In this document: in pieces, positions 24,892-34,183 of the stretch | How positions within the stretch are numbered: the stretch's first letter is position 1 | How the letters are laid out: every line of letters starts with the position of its first letter | Origin: Streptantibioticus parmotrematis | Lineage (GTDB): Bacteria; Actinomycetota; Actinomycetes; Streptomycetales; Streptomycetaceae | DNA length: 64,000 nt | Direction: 5' to 3' | Assembly (NCBI RefSeq): GCF_019890615.1 | Contig: NZ_JAINVZ010000005.1 | Location: forward strand, 186,001-250,000 | Position numbers and translations under genes: made by a program | Notes under the pieces: generated by a model | What the model was told of the DNA's origin: nothing | The model's database searches: none | What the model saw: only the letters and a program-made list of their open reading frames with translations

Positions 24892-25464
24892 TCACTGCTG
24901 CGGGCTGATCCGGATCTCGGCCAGCGTGCCGGTGCCGGTGACGGACAAGGGGCCGGGCCGGTCGCGCACCACGGAGTCCAGAAGGCCGAGACCGCTATCG
25001 GGTGTGACGGCCAGGCCCGTGGTGAGGGCGACGAGCACGGTCACGTCACCCTCCTCGTCCACGCCGGTCTCGTACCGCCCGGTGACGTCGACGGCGCGCA
25101 GGGATCCCCGCGTGCGGCCCCGCCGGGTCATCAGGTTGAGGTCGCGGGTGGGCCCGGCCGGCAGACGGCACGTCGTCGTGGCGTCGCCGTCGAACGCGAG
25201 CGTGTCGAACCGGCCGAGCCGGTGCGTCGCGCCGTCCACGTCGAGGTCCATCCCACCGCCGTCGACGAGCATGATCACGCGGTCGATCCCGGGGAACGCG
25301 GAGAACGGGCCGTCCGCCTCGACCTCGGCGAGGCTCACCCGCCAGTCGAAGTCCGCCAGCGTCGACCCCGTGGGGAAGGACGCGATGCCGCGGGTGCTGC
25401 CGCCGCCGTTCCTCCAGGGCGTGGCCTCCAGATCGTCCCAGCTCAGCACCGTCGTCCCGGCCAT
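24892..25464 (-). CDS. HutD/Ves-family cupin protein
   Basis: A 190-residue double-cupin protein. The family signature TPWRNGGGSTRGIA lies near the N-terminus, followed by DFDWRVSLAEVEADGPFSAF, GIDRVIMLVDG and LNLMTRRGRTRG. HutD proteins accompany histidine utilisation in some bacteria and are thought to tune its flux, but no hut genes are nearby, so the role here is unknown. The ATG at 25464 is preferred to the GTG at 25470 because GGAG lies 5 bases upstream of the former and would overlap the latter. It converges on the ROK gene with about 110 bp between the stops. Confidence 0.85.
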   Translation of the reverse strand: MAGTTVLSWDDLEATPWRNGGGSTRGIASFPTGSTLADFDWRVSLAEVEADGPFSAFPGIDRVIMLVDGGGMDLDVDGATHRLGRFDTLAFDGDATTTCRLPAGPTRDLNLMTRRGRTRGSLRAVDVTGRYETGVDEEGDVTVLVALTTGLAVTPDSGLGLLDSVVRDRPGPLSVTGTGTLAEIRISPQQ

Positions 25465-25799
25465 GCCCACTCCTTGTGTCGCCTTCCGTCCCCGGCCCCG
25501 CCGCCCCGGTACCCGCCCGGCCCGGCCGCGGGCGACCCGAACGTATCAGGGCCGCCCGCGCGGGCGGCGAACCGCAGGCCGCGCGACGTTCACCCTGCTG
25601 GAGCAGGGCGACGTGCCGTCCCGCGGCAGGCCGTCCGGGCCCGGTGTGCCACGGGTCCCGCGGTGTCCGATGCCACCCGACGCACCGCGAATCGGCGTCC
25701 CGCGAGGTCGCCCGCGCCGTCGCCGCCTCATAGCGTGCACCGAAAGTCACCCACTGGGTACGCGGCAATGGGTGCGTGCCCGACACCCATGGAGCATGC
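25465..25799. other. Divergent intergenic region with palindrome
   Basis: A 335-bp gap between the HutD-like gene (minus) and the membrane-protein gene (plus). It contains CCCTGCTGGAGCAGGG (25593-25608), a near-perfect 16-bp palindrome bracketed by ACGT on both sides, which may be an operator. No gene is seen. Confidence 0.4.
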
Positions 25800-26852
25800 A
25801 TGTCCGCCATATCGGCAGTCCCCGAAGAGCCCTCGACCGAGTCCATATCCGACGGCTCCCGTCCTCCCGACCCGGCGACGCGCACGTCCGGCGGAGCACC
25901 GGCACCGGACGCACAAGGGCCCCCGGCACGGGGCGACACGGACGAGTCAGGACCCGGCGAGGGCAGCGCGTGCGACGCGCTGCTGAACGCGGCGGTGGTC
26001 GAACGTCCGCTGGAGGAGGTCCTCGACCTCGTCACGGAGCTGCGCAAGTCGCACACCGACGCCGCGTGGGGCGAGGAAGCGCTGCGCACGGCCGTCGTGA
26101 ACCGCCCGGTGCCCGAGGCGGCCGAGCTCGCCGCCCTCGCCAGCCGTCCGCCCGCCGACCCCCGCAGCTCGGACGACGCGGTCCGCACGGCGGCGTCCGC
26201 CCGGCCGGTGCCCGAGGTGATCGAGTTCGTGGAGTGCCTGAGCCGGCCGCCGCACGACGCCGAGACCATGCACACCGCGATCGAGGCCGCCGCCACCCGC
26301 CGCCCGGTCCACGAGGTCGCGGAACTCGTACGACGCCTGGCGCACCTGCGCGCACCGCAGCCGCAGGCCGACGGCGACGGCTCGTCCCGTGCCGCCCACA
26401 CCGCCCCGCGGCGGTCCTCGCGTCAACGCGCCCGGGCCGACGGCGAGTCGGGGGCCCGGCGGTCCGTCCTGCGGTGGCCCGCCGCGTTCGCGATCGCGCT
26501 GTGCGGCCTCGTCCACCTGCGCGCGGTGCTGACGCACACCGGTGCGTTCACCGTGGCGGAAGGCGTGGGCGGTGCCATCGCCCTGGTGTGCGCGGTGCTC
26601 GTGGTGTGCCTGATGGTGCGCGACACGACCGCCGTGTGGTGCGCGGTGGCCGGATCGGCCGCGGCCGTCGTCTCGGTGCACGCGGTGGCCCGCGCGCTGC
26701 ACCTGTCGCCGCTCGGAGCGGCCTTCCGGCACGGCGCCGGCGTCGCCGCCGTGATCGCCATGGCCGCGGGCGCGGTGGCGGTGCTGCTGGCGCTGCCCGT
26801 GCTGGTCCGGCGGGTCGGCGGCCTGTCGCGGTCCGTGGACGCCGCCTCGTAG
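25800..26852 (+). CDS. Hypothetical membrane protein with helical repeats
   Basis: A 350-residue protein. After a disordered Pro/Ser-rich stretch (1-55), residues about 58-190 hold at least four copies of a roughly 37-residue repeat whose core is A-x-RPVPE-x-x-E-L/F (VVERPLEEVLDLV, VVNRPVPEAAELA, SARPVPEVIEFV, TRRPVHEVAELV). A basic linker leads to four predicted membrane helices in the last 130 residues. The repeats probably form a cytoplasmic helical array. I do not know its function. The ATG at 25800 follows GGAG by 5 bases. It ends at a strong terminator shared with the convergent ricin/beta-helix gene. Confidence 0.7.
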   Translation: MSAISAVPEEPSTESISDGSRPPDPATRTSGGAPAPDAQGPPARGDTDESGPGEGSACDALLNAAVVERPLEEVLDLVTELRKSHTDAAWGEEALRTAVVNRPVPEAAELAALASRPPADPRSSDDAVRTAASARPVPEVIEFVECLSRPPHDAETMHTAIEAAATRRPVHEVAELVRRLAHLRAPQPQADGDGSSRAAHTAPRRSSRQRARADGESGARRSVLRWPAAFAIALCGLVHLRAVLTHTGAFTVAEGVGGAIALVCAVLVVCLMVRDTTAVWCAVAGSAAAVVSVHAVARALHLSPLGAAFRHGAGVAAVIAMAAGAVAVLLALPVLVRRVGGLSRSVDAAS

Positions 26853-26876
26853 CGGTCCCCGGCCGACCGGCGCAGC

Positions 26877-26915
26877 GCTCGGCCGGACGCCGGGAGGACC
26901 GGCGTCCGGCCGAGC
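26877..26915. terminator. Bidirectional terminator hairpin
   Basis: A perfect 17-bp inverted repeat (26877-26893 against 26899-26915) with a 5-base loop lies between genes converging at 26852 and 26969. Confidence 0.88.
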
Positions 26916-26968
26916 ACTCACGCACCGGGGCGCCGGTCAGGCGGAACACCCCGGTGGCCGGACCCGGT

Positions 26969-29242
26969 TCACGGGCCCGACGTCAGATAGGCCACCGTGG
27001 AGCCGTTCGAGACCTGGCCGCCGGAGTTGTTGATCACATGCCGGATGGTGCCGGTGCCGCCGAGTGACACGGTGACCATGTCGTGGAACGACGAGCCGCT
27101 GCCCGGCACCTCGATGGCACGGTCCGCGGCGACCGACGAGTTGGTGCTGAAGTAGCAGTACACGCCGAGCCCCCACGCCTGGTGCGAGGTCACCGAATCG
27201 GCGACCTTGTACGAGGGGTAGCCGCTCTCGCCGCCGCCGGGCGTCCAACTGCCGTTGTCCGGAACGTCGTAGGGCATCTCGGACTGGTAGAAGTACGTGC
27301 GTCCGCCGTTGCCGTTCCACAGCGTCTGGTACTTCTGGTAGTGCTCGACCGCGAGCCCGTACATCGTCACGTCGGACCCGTTGACCACCAAGCCGTTGGC
27401 GGCGGTGTTGGTGTTCCAGCCGACGGTGCCGTCGTTGCCGTGGTCGGCGCGCCAGATCCACAGGTCGCTGCCGATGGTGTCGGCGCTGTTGACGACCAGG
27501 GACTGGGTGGCCTTGCCCGCCACGTCCCCGCCGACGCGGAAGAACACGTCCTGCAAGGTGGTGGGATCGCTCGCGTGGGTCGCCGAGGAACCGGACGGAC
27601 CGATCCGCACCAGCGCGGCGCTGTTGGCGGTGCCCGCGCTGACGATCAGCCCGGCGATGTCGATGCCGTTCACGTCGGCCGTGGTGATCGCGGTGACGCC
27701 GTTGTCGGGGACCAGGGTGGCCATGCCGAGGCCGAGCACCACGGTGTCGGGGCGGGTGATGTCGAGGCTTTGATCGAGGTGGTAGACGCCGGGCGTGAAG
27801 AGCAGGTTCTTTCCGGCGGCCAGTGCCGCGTTGACGGTGGCCGCCGTGTCGCCGGACTTGACCACGTAGAACTGGGTGATCGGGATCGACGTCCCGGCCG
27901 TGGAGCCCCCGGTCCAGTCCGGCCCGCTCGCGTCGGTGCGCAGCCCCGGCACCATCACGTTGTACAGCCCGGTCGAGTCCACGTACAGGTACGGCTTCTC
28001 GCGCACCGTCGGCGACTGGCCGACCGTGGTGTACGTCGGGAACGACTGGGCGGGCGCGCCCTTGTCGCCGACGAAGACCATGTTCCAGTTCGACCCGGTC
28101 CAGCTGCCCATGGAGGTGTCCTGGGTCAGGAACTGCTGCTGGGTACCGGAGTCGATCTGCCCGGAGATCCGTGAGTCGCCGATGAAGCCTCCGGAGGACC
28201 AGTTGCTGCTGGAGTTACCCGAGGTGTCGTCGTCCAGGATCATGTTGCCGTGCACGTCGACCCGCCGGAACGGGTCCGCCTGCGAGACGGCGTACTCCAG
28301 CGTCCCGGAGCTGGGGGTGTCGGAGAGGTTCTCCACGTCGCGCCAGAAGTTCTGGGTGGCGTTGCCGCCCGACCAGCCCGCGTCCACGTGCACACCGCCG
28401 CCGGTCAGCGACACGTCGTCGGGCGACGCGCCGAGTCCGGCCACCTCGGTGTAGAAGCCCACCGGCACGTCCACGTTGTAGCTGCCCGGGGTGAACAGCA
28501 GGGCGTAGCGGTCGGTGCCGAACTGGTCGGACTCCTGTGAGGCGTAGACCGAGTCGACGGTCGACTGGATGGAGGAGGGCGACATCGACGGGGTGAAGAC
28601 CTTGACGTTCGGCCCGAGGTCGGGGTTGTCCGGGTTGGTCGGCAGGGGAGTGCCGCCGGTGCCGCCCGCCGCGTCGAGCGCGAAGGACTGCGCGCCGGTC
28701 CCGTTGCAGGTGTACTGCTGCAACTGCACCGAGTCCGCGGTCGAGGCGCCGGGCACGTCGAGGCACAGGCCGCTGTAGTGGTTGACGAAGTGGTACCGGC
28801 CGCTGCTCTCCTGCACCGGCTGCCACTCCTGGCTGCTCCAGCCGCCGTCGGACCACAGGTGGATCAGCGCGCCGCTCGCGGTGGAGGGGCCGTCCACGTC
28901 GATGGCCGGCTGGGAGCCGTTCGCGTTGACGATCGTGTAAGTGCCGGAGTCCGCAGCGGGTTCGAGCTGCCACTGCTGGGCGGTGGTTCCGTTGCACGCG
29001 TACTGCTGCACGACGGTGCCGTTCGCGGTGCCGGCCGCCGCAGCGTCGACACACTTGCCGCTGTTGTTCGCCACCAGGTCGTACCAGGCGGAGGAGGAGA
29101 TGTCGGCGTGCGCGCTGGAGGCGCCCGCCACCGAGAGCGCGGCGGCGGTCAGCACCGCGGCCGTCGCGGCTCCGGCCACCCGGCGTGCGGACCGGGCACG
29201 GGGGCCGGAGCGGGTTCGGGTACGTCGTGGGAAACGGTTCAT
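26969..29242 (-). CDS. Secreted ricin-lectin plus beta-helix (GH55-like) protein
   Basis: A 757-residue secreted protein. A long basic signal peptide ends near SSAHADISS. Residues about 48-190 form a ricin-type beta-trefoil lectin with repeats such as NNSGKCVDAAAAGTANGTVV, QQYACNGTTAQQWQ and LQQYTCNGTGAQSF. The rest is a double right-handed beta-helix resembling GH55-like glucanases, with ALLFTPGSYNVDVPVGFYTE, NLLFTPGVYHLDQSLDI and WRADHGNDGTVGW. Streptomyces relatives carry inconsistent names (coagulation factor 5/8, adenylyl cyclase). A carbohydrate-active role is inferred from the architecture, and no catalytic residue can be assigned. It shares its upstream region with the divergent chitinase. 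AAGGGG precedes the ATG. Confidence 0.78.
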   Translation of the reverse strand: MNRFPRRTRTRSGPRARSARRVAGAATAAVLTAAALSVAGASSAHADISSSAWYDLVANNSGKCVDAAAAGTANGTVVQQYACNGTTAQQWQLEPAADSGTYTIVNANGSQPAIDVDGPSTASGALIHLWSDGGWSSQEWQPVQESSGRYHFVNHYSGLCLDVPGASTADSVQLQQYTCNGTGAQSFALDAAGGTGGTPLPTNPDNPDLGPNVKVFTPSMSPSSIQSTVDSVYASQESDQFGTDRYALLFTPGSYNVDVPVGFYTEVAGLGASPDDVSLTGGGVHVDAGWSGGNATQNFWRDVENLSDTPSSGTLEYAVSQADPFRRVDVHGNMILDDDTSGNSSSNWSSGGFIGDSRISGQIDSGTQQQFLTQDTSMGSWTGSNWNMVFVGDKGAPAQSFPTYTTVGQSPTVREKPYLYVDSTGLYNVMVPGLRTDASGPDWTGGSTAGTSIPITQFYVVKSGDTAATVNAALAAGKNLLFTPGVYHLDQSLDITRPDTVVLGLGMATLVPDNGVTAITTADVNGIDIAGLIVSAGTANSAALVRIGPSGSSATHASDPTTLQDVFFRVGGDVAGKATQSLVVNSADTIGSDLWIWRADHGNDGTVGWNTNTAANGLVVNGSDVTMYGLAVEHYQKYQTLWNGNGGRTYFYQSEMPYDVPDNGSWTPGGGESGYPSYKVADSVTSHQAWGLGVYCYFSTNSSVAADRAIEVPGSGSSFHDMVTVSLGGTGTIRHVINNSGGQVSNGSTVAYLTSGP

Positions 29243-29833
29243 GCTGCCCCTTCGCAACGGGTGGGATGGCATGGCACGGGTGGGGACGGGGTGAGTCCGT
29301 CGCACCGGGGACGGCGCAGGGCTGTGCGCGGCGGGGCGGGGGCGGTGCCCCGTACAACATGAGTTTCACAAACAGAAGCAGCATGGTCTGAACCTGTCAA
29401 GCATGGTGACGGCTCGCGTGGGGCCTGCTTCGGGGTGGCGTGTGAAGTGGTCCGGGGTGGAGTCCGGTTGGCATCATGTGGAGCCTCGGCAGGTCACGGC
29501 GGTGGGGTGGCAGTGGGGCGTCGACCGGGGTGGTGTCAGGGCGATCGGGCGCGATGCGCCGGGACGGCAACAGGGGCGTGATCACCGCCGATTCAACTCC
29601 TGAAGAGTTCGCTGCGGTCAAGACGCCGCAAAGAGGAGCCGTGTGTGCAGGTTGTGAACTTCCCAGGTCAACCGGTGAGTTGCCGTGAACCGGGGGCATC
29701 GGACGGCGCCGCGCGATCGTATTCGCCAGTAAGGTTTCCTGTCAGAAGTCTTGACGGGACGTCACGCCGAGGGCTTCACTCCGGTTCTGCTCGGCCGAAC
29801 ACACCCCCACCACCGGCCTGGACGGAGCCACGC
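29243..29833. promoter_or_regulatory. Shared control region of two carbohydrate-active genes
   Basis: This 591-bp divergent gap has a minus-strand TTGACA (29400-29395) that partly overlaps TGGTCTGAACCT (29384-29395), a 9-of-12 match to the DasR site TGGTCTAGACCA. Nearer the chitinase are AGGTTTCCT (29732-29740) and TTGACG (29751-29756). No clear -10 boxes and no convincing ORF were found. Confidence 0.45.
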
Positions 29834-31174
29834 ATGCGTCTGAGACATGCCATCGCCTCCGTCGCCACCATGAGCATCGCCACCGCGGGCGCCTTTCTGG
29901 GCACCGCGGGCGAGGCCCACGCGGCGACGCCACTCCCCGCCCACTTCGCCGCCCCCTATCTGGAGATCGACAGCGGCACCGCCAACGACATGGCGTCCGA
30001 CCTGAACGCCACCGGGCTGAAGTACTACACACTCGCCTTCCTCATCCCCAAGTCCGGCTGCACCGCGCAGTGGGAGGACAGCGGCGACCCGGTCGGCGCG
30101 TACACCTCCCAGATCAACGCGCTCACCGCGGCCGGCGGCACGGCCATCGTCTCCTTCGGCGGCGCCGAGGGCGGCGAGCTGGCGCAGACCTGCACCTCCG
30201 TCTCGTCCCTGACGGCCGCCTACCTCAACGTCGTCAAGACCTACGGCATCACCCGCCTCGACTTCGACATCGAGGGCGGCACCCTCGGCGACACCGCGTC
30301 CAACCAGCGCCGCGACCAGGCACTCGCGGCCCTCCAGGCGCAGGACCCCTCGGTCCAGGTGTCCTACACCCTCGCCGTCGCCCCGGACGGCCTCCCCTCG
30401 CAGGAGTACGGCGTTCTCAGCGACGCCAAGAGCAAGGGCGTCGACGTCAGCGCGGTCAACCTCATGACCATGGACTTCGGCGACGGGGAGAACGCGCTGA
30501 ACGACGCGGAGTCCGCCGCGACCAGCGCCGCCGGTCAACTGGCCGGGCTCTACGGCATCTCCACCTCGGCGGCCTACAACCGCATCGGGCTCACACCGAT
30601 CGCCGGCCAGAACGACGACAACGAGTACTTCTCGCAGGCGAACGCCCAGACCCTGGAGAGCTTCGCCGCCTCCCACGGCGTCCAGGAACTGTCGTTCTGG
30701 GAGGTCGACGCCTACGACAAGGCCACCGGTTACGCCTACTCCCGCATCTTCAACCAGATCACCGGCGGCGGCAGCACGCCGCCTCCGTCCGGCACGGGCC
30801 GGATCACCGGCTACGGCGGCAAGTGCGTGGACGTCGCGGGCGCCAGTAGTGCCAATGGCACGGCGGTGCAGCTGTACGACTGCAACGGGACGAACGCGCA
30901 GCAGTGGACGGTGGCGTCCGACGGGACGCTGCGGGCGCTGGGCAAGTGCATGGACGTGACGTCGGCGGGGACGTCGGACGGCACGCAGGTGCAGCTGTAC
31001 GACTGCAACGGCACGGCGGCGCAGGTGTGGCAGCACCAGTCCGACGGCGAGCTGGTCAACCCGAACTCCGGCAAGTGCCTGGACGCGACGGGGCCGAGTT
31101 CCGCCAACGGCACCCGGTTGCAGATCTGGACGTGCTACGACAGCGCCAACCAGCAGTGGACGCTGCCCGGTTGA
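29834..31174 (+). CDS. Secreted GH18 chitinase with C-terminal ricin-type lectin domain
   Basis: A 446-residue secreted protein. A signal peptide (about 1-32) ends AGEAHAATPLP. The GH18 barrel (about 36-310) carries the catalytic DxDxE as DFDIE at 143-147, with Glu147 as the predicted acid. Strands PYLEIDSG, IVSFGGAEGG and VNLMTMDFG match bacterial GH18 enzymes of the ChiD/endo-type group. After a Gly/Ser/Pro linker, a ricin B lectin domain (about 320-446) has three repeats with NGTNAQQWT, NGTAAQVWQ and DSANQQWT. It would cleave chitin or related N-acetylglucosamine polymers outside the cell. The ATG at 29834 follows GGAG and gives a normal signal peptide. Confidence 0.88.
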   Translation: MRLRHAIASVATMSIATAGAFLGTAGEAHAATPLPAHFAAPYLEIDSGTANDMASDLNATGLKYYTLAFLIPKSGCTAQWEDSGDPVGAYTSQINALTAAGGTAIVSFGGAEGGELAQTCTSVSSLTAAYLNVVKTYGITRLDFDIEGGTLGDTASNQRRDQALAALQAQDPSVQVSYTLAVAPDGLPSQEYGVLSDAKSKGVDVSAVNLMTMDFGDGENALNDAESAATSAAGQLAGLYGISTSAAYNRIGLTPIAGQNDDNEYFSQANAQTLESFAASHGVQELSFWEVDAYDKATGYAYSRIFNQITGGGSTPPPSGTGRITGYGGKCVDVAGASSANGTAVQLYDCNGTNAQQWTVASDGTLRALGKCMDVTSAGTSDGTQVQLYDCNGTAAQVWQHQSDGELVNPNSGKCLDATGPSSANGTRLQIWTCYDSANQQWTLPG

Positions 31175-31198
31175 TCCGGACCGAGTCGTGGTGAACGG

Positions 31199-31229
31199 TC
31201 CCCGGCGGGCGCGACGCGTCGGCCGGGGA
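31199..31229. terminator. Terminator hairpin
   Basis: TCCCCGGC (31199-31206) pairs with GCCGGGGA (31222-31229) around a loop that can form a further GCG/CGC pairing. It lies between the chitinase stop and the stop of the convergent methyltransferase at 31230. Confidence 0.7.
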
Positions 31230-32069
31230 TCACGGCTTGACGGCGACGCCCGCCCACACGGGCACGTCGTCGTCGGCCGGACCGCGGCCGATGCCGGCCG
31301 GATCGTCGTCGGGCCGCCAGCCGTGCGGGGTGACCAGGCCGGGTGCGAGGAGGCGCAGGCCGGTGAAGAAGCGGGCGACCTGGTCGCGGTCGCGGCCGTG
31401 GACCTCGGAGCCGGAGCCCTGGAAGGTGTCCTCGACGGAGGTGACGGTGGCCGGGGTGATGTCGCTCGCGAGGTGCGTGACGACGAGATGGCTGCCCGGC
31501 GCGAGCGCGTCGACGAGCCGCCCGACGACCTCGTAGGGGTCGGTGGTGGCCGGAAGCCAGTGCAGGAACAGGCACATGAACAGCGCGACTGGCTCGTCGA
31601 GCCGCAACGTCGCGGCGACCTCGCGGGATCCGAGGACGGTCTCGGGACGGGAGGCGTCCGCGTCGATGTACGCGGTGCGGCCACGGGGGTCGGAGGTGTG
31701 CAGGGCGCGGGAGTGGGCCAGCACGATCGGGTCGTTGTCGACGTAGACCACCCGGCAGGTGGGGTCGACCCGCTGCACGGTGTCGTGCAGGTTGGGCTCC
31801 ATGGGTATGCCGGTGCCGATGTCCAGGAACTGCCGCGTCCCGGCCCGCGCCAGCTCCCGCGCGCAACGCATCACGAACGCCCGGTTGACGCGGGCCGCGA
31901 TCCGCACCGAGGGCATCCGCTCGGCGACGGCCGCGGCCTGAGCGCGATCGGCCGGGTAGTTGGTCTTGACGCCCAGCAGCACGTCGTAGACGCGGGCGGC
32001 GTGCGGCCGGTCGGTGTGCAAGTCGATCGCGGCCCGCGGCCGCGCCCTCATCCACTCCGGTGTGTCCAC
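31230..32069 (-). CDS. DUF574-type SAM-dependent methyltransferase
   Basis: A protein of about 279 residues of the S-adenosyl methyltransferase family (DUF574, Methyltransf_19) that is abundant in streptomycetes. Signatures are RVYDVLLGVKTNYPADR near residue 27 (family form RVYDYLLGGKDNY), RQFLDIGTGIPMEPNLHD as the SAM motif, VVYVDNDPIVLAHSRAL and FLHWLPATTDP. Substrates of the family are unknown. The GTG at 32069 is chosen because GAGGGG lies 11 bases upstream; a start at 32090 has no ribosome binding site. It converges on the chitinase and seems to be transcribed alone. Confidence 0.85.
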   Translation of the reverse strand: MDTPEWMRARPRAAIDLHTDRPHAARVYDVLLGVKTNYPADRAQAAAVAERMPSVRIAARVNRAFVMRCARELARAGTRQFLDIGTGIPMEPNLHDTVQRVDPTCRVVYVDNDPIVLAHSRALHTSDPRGRTAYIDADASRPETVLGSREVAATLRLDEPVALFMCLFLHWLPATTDPYEVVGRLVDALAPGSHLVVTHLASDITPATVTSVEDTFQGSGSEVHGRDRDQVARFFTGLRLLAPGLVTPHGWRPDDDPAGIGRGPADDDVPVWAGVAVKP

Positions 32070-32333
32070 GCGGGCCCATCCCCTCACCACTCAAGGTCGA
32101 CTCACCCTCACCCTACGGTGACCGACCGGGGCGCGGGGGCCGACGACCGACGGGTTCGAGCCACTGACGTGCGGTCCGGCGGCCGTCGAGCGCGGCCACG
32201 ACGCGCGGGGCCCCGGTCGTGTGTCCGGCCCGGGGAATCCGGCCGACGGCTCCAGCCACGCTCCACCGGCGCGTGCGAGAAACCCTGGCGAAATCCCACG
32301 ACGTGACCGACCCTCGTCAGAAAGGTGCTGCCG

Positions 32334-32690
32334 ATGCGCCGCATCATCCGCATGCTCGTCCTCTTCACCGCTGCCTCCGCCCCCGTCTTCGGCCTTGCCG
32401 TCGCCCCCGGCGAAGCGTCCGCCGCCGCGCGGCCGTCCGTGTCGGCTCCCAGCGGGTGCGCGTACACCGCGACCGCGGACTCCTCGGGCGTGTACGGCGT
32501 GACCGCGACCTGCGACGCGGCGGCGGGCCAGCGGTGGTACGTGGACGTTCGGTGTCAGTACGACTACCGCGGCCAGGAGATCGACTCCTGGGTCCCCGGC
32601 ACCACGGTCTCCGGCTCCGGCACCTCGACCGGCAGTTGCGTGCTCATCGGCGCACCGGTGCTGGCGCACCAGATCGTGGTCACCTCGTAA
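32334..32690 (+). CDS. Small secreted hypothetical protein with four cysteines
   Basis: A 118-residue protein with a signal peptide (MRRIIRMLVLFTAASAPVFG to about AAARP). The mature part of about 85 residues is a small beta-rich domain with four cysteines (GCAYT, ATCDAA, RCQYDY, SCVLIG), probably in two disulfides. AAAGGTG precedes the ATG at 32334. I do not recognise the family. It is convergent with the M1 peptidase gene, with about 40 bp between the stops. Confidence 0.65.
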   Translation: MRRIIRMLVLFTAASAPVFGLAVAPGEASAAARPSVSAPSGCAYTATADSSGVYGVTATCDAAAGQRWYVDVRCQYDYRGQEIDSWVPGTTVSGSGTSTGSCVLIGAPVLAHQIVVTS

Positions 32691-32733
32691 CGCCGTTGGC
32701 CAGGGCCCGCCCGGCTCGTCGCGTGAACGCGCG

Positions 32734-34143
32734 TCACTCGGGAGAGGGAAGCGGCGGGAGCCTCGTCTCGTACAGCCACGGGTGCAACAAGGGCCCGAGG
32801 TCGCGTCCGGTGATCTGTCCGGCCAGGGCCACGAACTGGGGTGTCGTCGCGGTGCCGTGGCGGTGCCGGGTCGCCCAGGCCCGTAGGACGGCGAAGAACG
32901 GCGCGTCGCCCACCGTCGTCCGCAACGCCTGGAGCGTGCACGCCCCCCGGGCGTAGACGCTGCTGTCGAACAGGTCGCCGGGCCCGGGGTCGGCGATGCG
33001 GACGCCGTCCGGCGCCGAGGCCAGTGTGGCGTGGGCGGCGGCGGCCGTGCGGGTGGCCGGTGTGCCGGAGGCGTGTTCGGCCCACAGCCACTCGCTGTAC
33101 GTGGCGAAGCCCTCGTTGAGCCAGATGTGCCGCCAGTCGGCGATCCCGACGCTGTTGCCGAACCAGTGGTGGGCGAGTTCGTGCGCGACGAGTGTCTCGT
33201 TGCCGCGTCTGCCGTCCAGGTGGTTGGTGCCGAAGAGCGAGTACGTCTGGTTCTCCACCGGGTCGTCGAGTTCGGCGTCCACCACCACGGACCCGTACAC
33301 CTCGAACGGGTAGGGGCCGAAGTGGTCGGCGAACACCCGCATCATCTCCGGCTGCCGCCCGAAGTCGTGCGCGAACGCCGCCGTGTGCTCCGGCGGGCAG
33401 GCGTTGCGGATCGGGACCGGGCCGCCGGGCTGGGTGGAGAACGTGAAGCGGCCGATGGCGACGGTCGCCAGGTAGGTCGCCATCGGGCCCGGATGCGTGT
33501 ACGTCCACAGCCGCCGGCCGCGCGGTCCGGGTTCGTGGCCGGTCAGCGTGCCGTTGGCGACGACCTGGAGGCCTTCGGGCACCCCCACCGTGACGCGGTA
33601 CGCCGCCTTGCGGTCCGGCCGGTCGTCGCAGGGGAACCACGACGGTGCCCCCAACGGCTCGCTCGCCACGAGCACGTGGGACGACGCCGCGTCCGTGTAG
33701 TCCCATCCCACGTCACCGTACGCGGTGCGCACCGGGCGCGGCCGGCCCTCGTACGCGACCTGCGCACGGAAGGGCCTGCCCGCCGCGTACCGCTCCGGCA
33801 GCGTGACACTCAGCCGGTCGCGCCGGTGGGTGAACCGCGCGCGGGCGCCGTCCACGCTCACCGACCGCACGGTGAGCGTGGACGCGAGGTCCAACTCCAG
33901 CCCTCGCGTGGGCTCTTCGACGACACCACTCACGAGGGCCACCGCACGCAGCCGGGAGCGCGACGGCAGCCAGTCCAGCCGCAGGTCGTACTCCGCGACG
34001 CCGAAACGCGGATCGCCGTGCGTCGGGAAGTACGGCGCGGCCGTCCCGGACGGCACCGCGGCTCGCGCCGGGGCCTGCGGAGCGGCCGAGGCGGGCAGCG
34101 CCAGGGCTCCCGCGACGAACCCGCGGCGGGTCCAGAGCGTCAC
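32734..34143 (-). CDS. Exported M1-family zinc metallopeptidase
   Basis: A 469-residue gluzincin. The zinc site HELAHH lies at 321-326 and the third ligand Glu344 in LNEGF, giving the HExxH-18-E spacing of M1 aminopeptidases. The N-terminal all-beta domain is present, but the C-terminal ARM domain is short, so this is a compact form. The N-terminus, WTRRGFVAGALALPASAAP, suggests a Tat or Sec leader and export. Its start lies 41 bp after the stop of the Pls-type synthetase on the same strand, so the two are probably cotranscribed. Since that enzyme is predicted to make a cationic lysine polymer, a role in trimming or degrading it is likely, but this is inferred from context. GGGAG precedes the GTG. 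Confidence 0.85.
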   Translation of the reverse strand: MTLWTRRGFVAGALALPASAAPQAPARAAVPSGTAAPYFPTHGDPRFGVAEYDLRLDWLPSRSRLRAVALVSGVVEEPTRGLELDLASTLTVRSVSVDGARARFTHRRDRLSVTLPERYAAGRPFRAQVAYEGRPRPVRTAYGDVGWDYTDAASSHVLVASEPLGAPSWFPCDDRPDRKAAYRVTVGVPEGLQVVANGTLTGHEPGPRGRRLWTYTHPGPMATYLATVAIGRFTFSTQPGGPVPIRNACPPEHTAAFAHDFGRQPEMMRVFADHFGPYPFEVYGSVVVDAELDDPVENQTYSLFGTNHLDGRRGNETLVAHELAHHWFGNSVGIADWRHIWLNEGFATYSEWLWAEHASGTPATRTAAAAHATLASAPDGVRIADPGPGDLFDSSVYARGACTLQALRTTVGDAPFFAVLRAWATRHRHGTATTPQFVALAGQITGRDLGPLLHPWLYETRLPPLPSPE

Positions 34144-34183
34144 TGCGATCGTCTCCCAGAGGTGGCGGTGCGTACGGTCCGGT

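Noticed and set aside
29476-29688. 70-codon frame upstream of the chitinase, and an N-terminal extension of the chitinase from 29645
   Set aside because: The signal peptide at 29834 with its own GGAG fixes the chitinase start. The short frame has no supporting start signal or motif.
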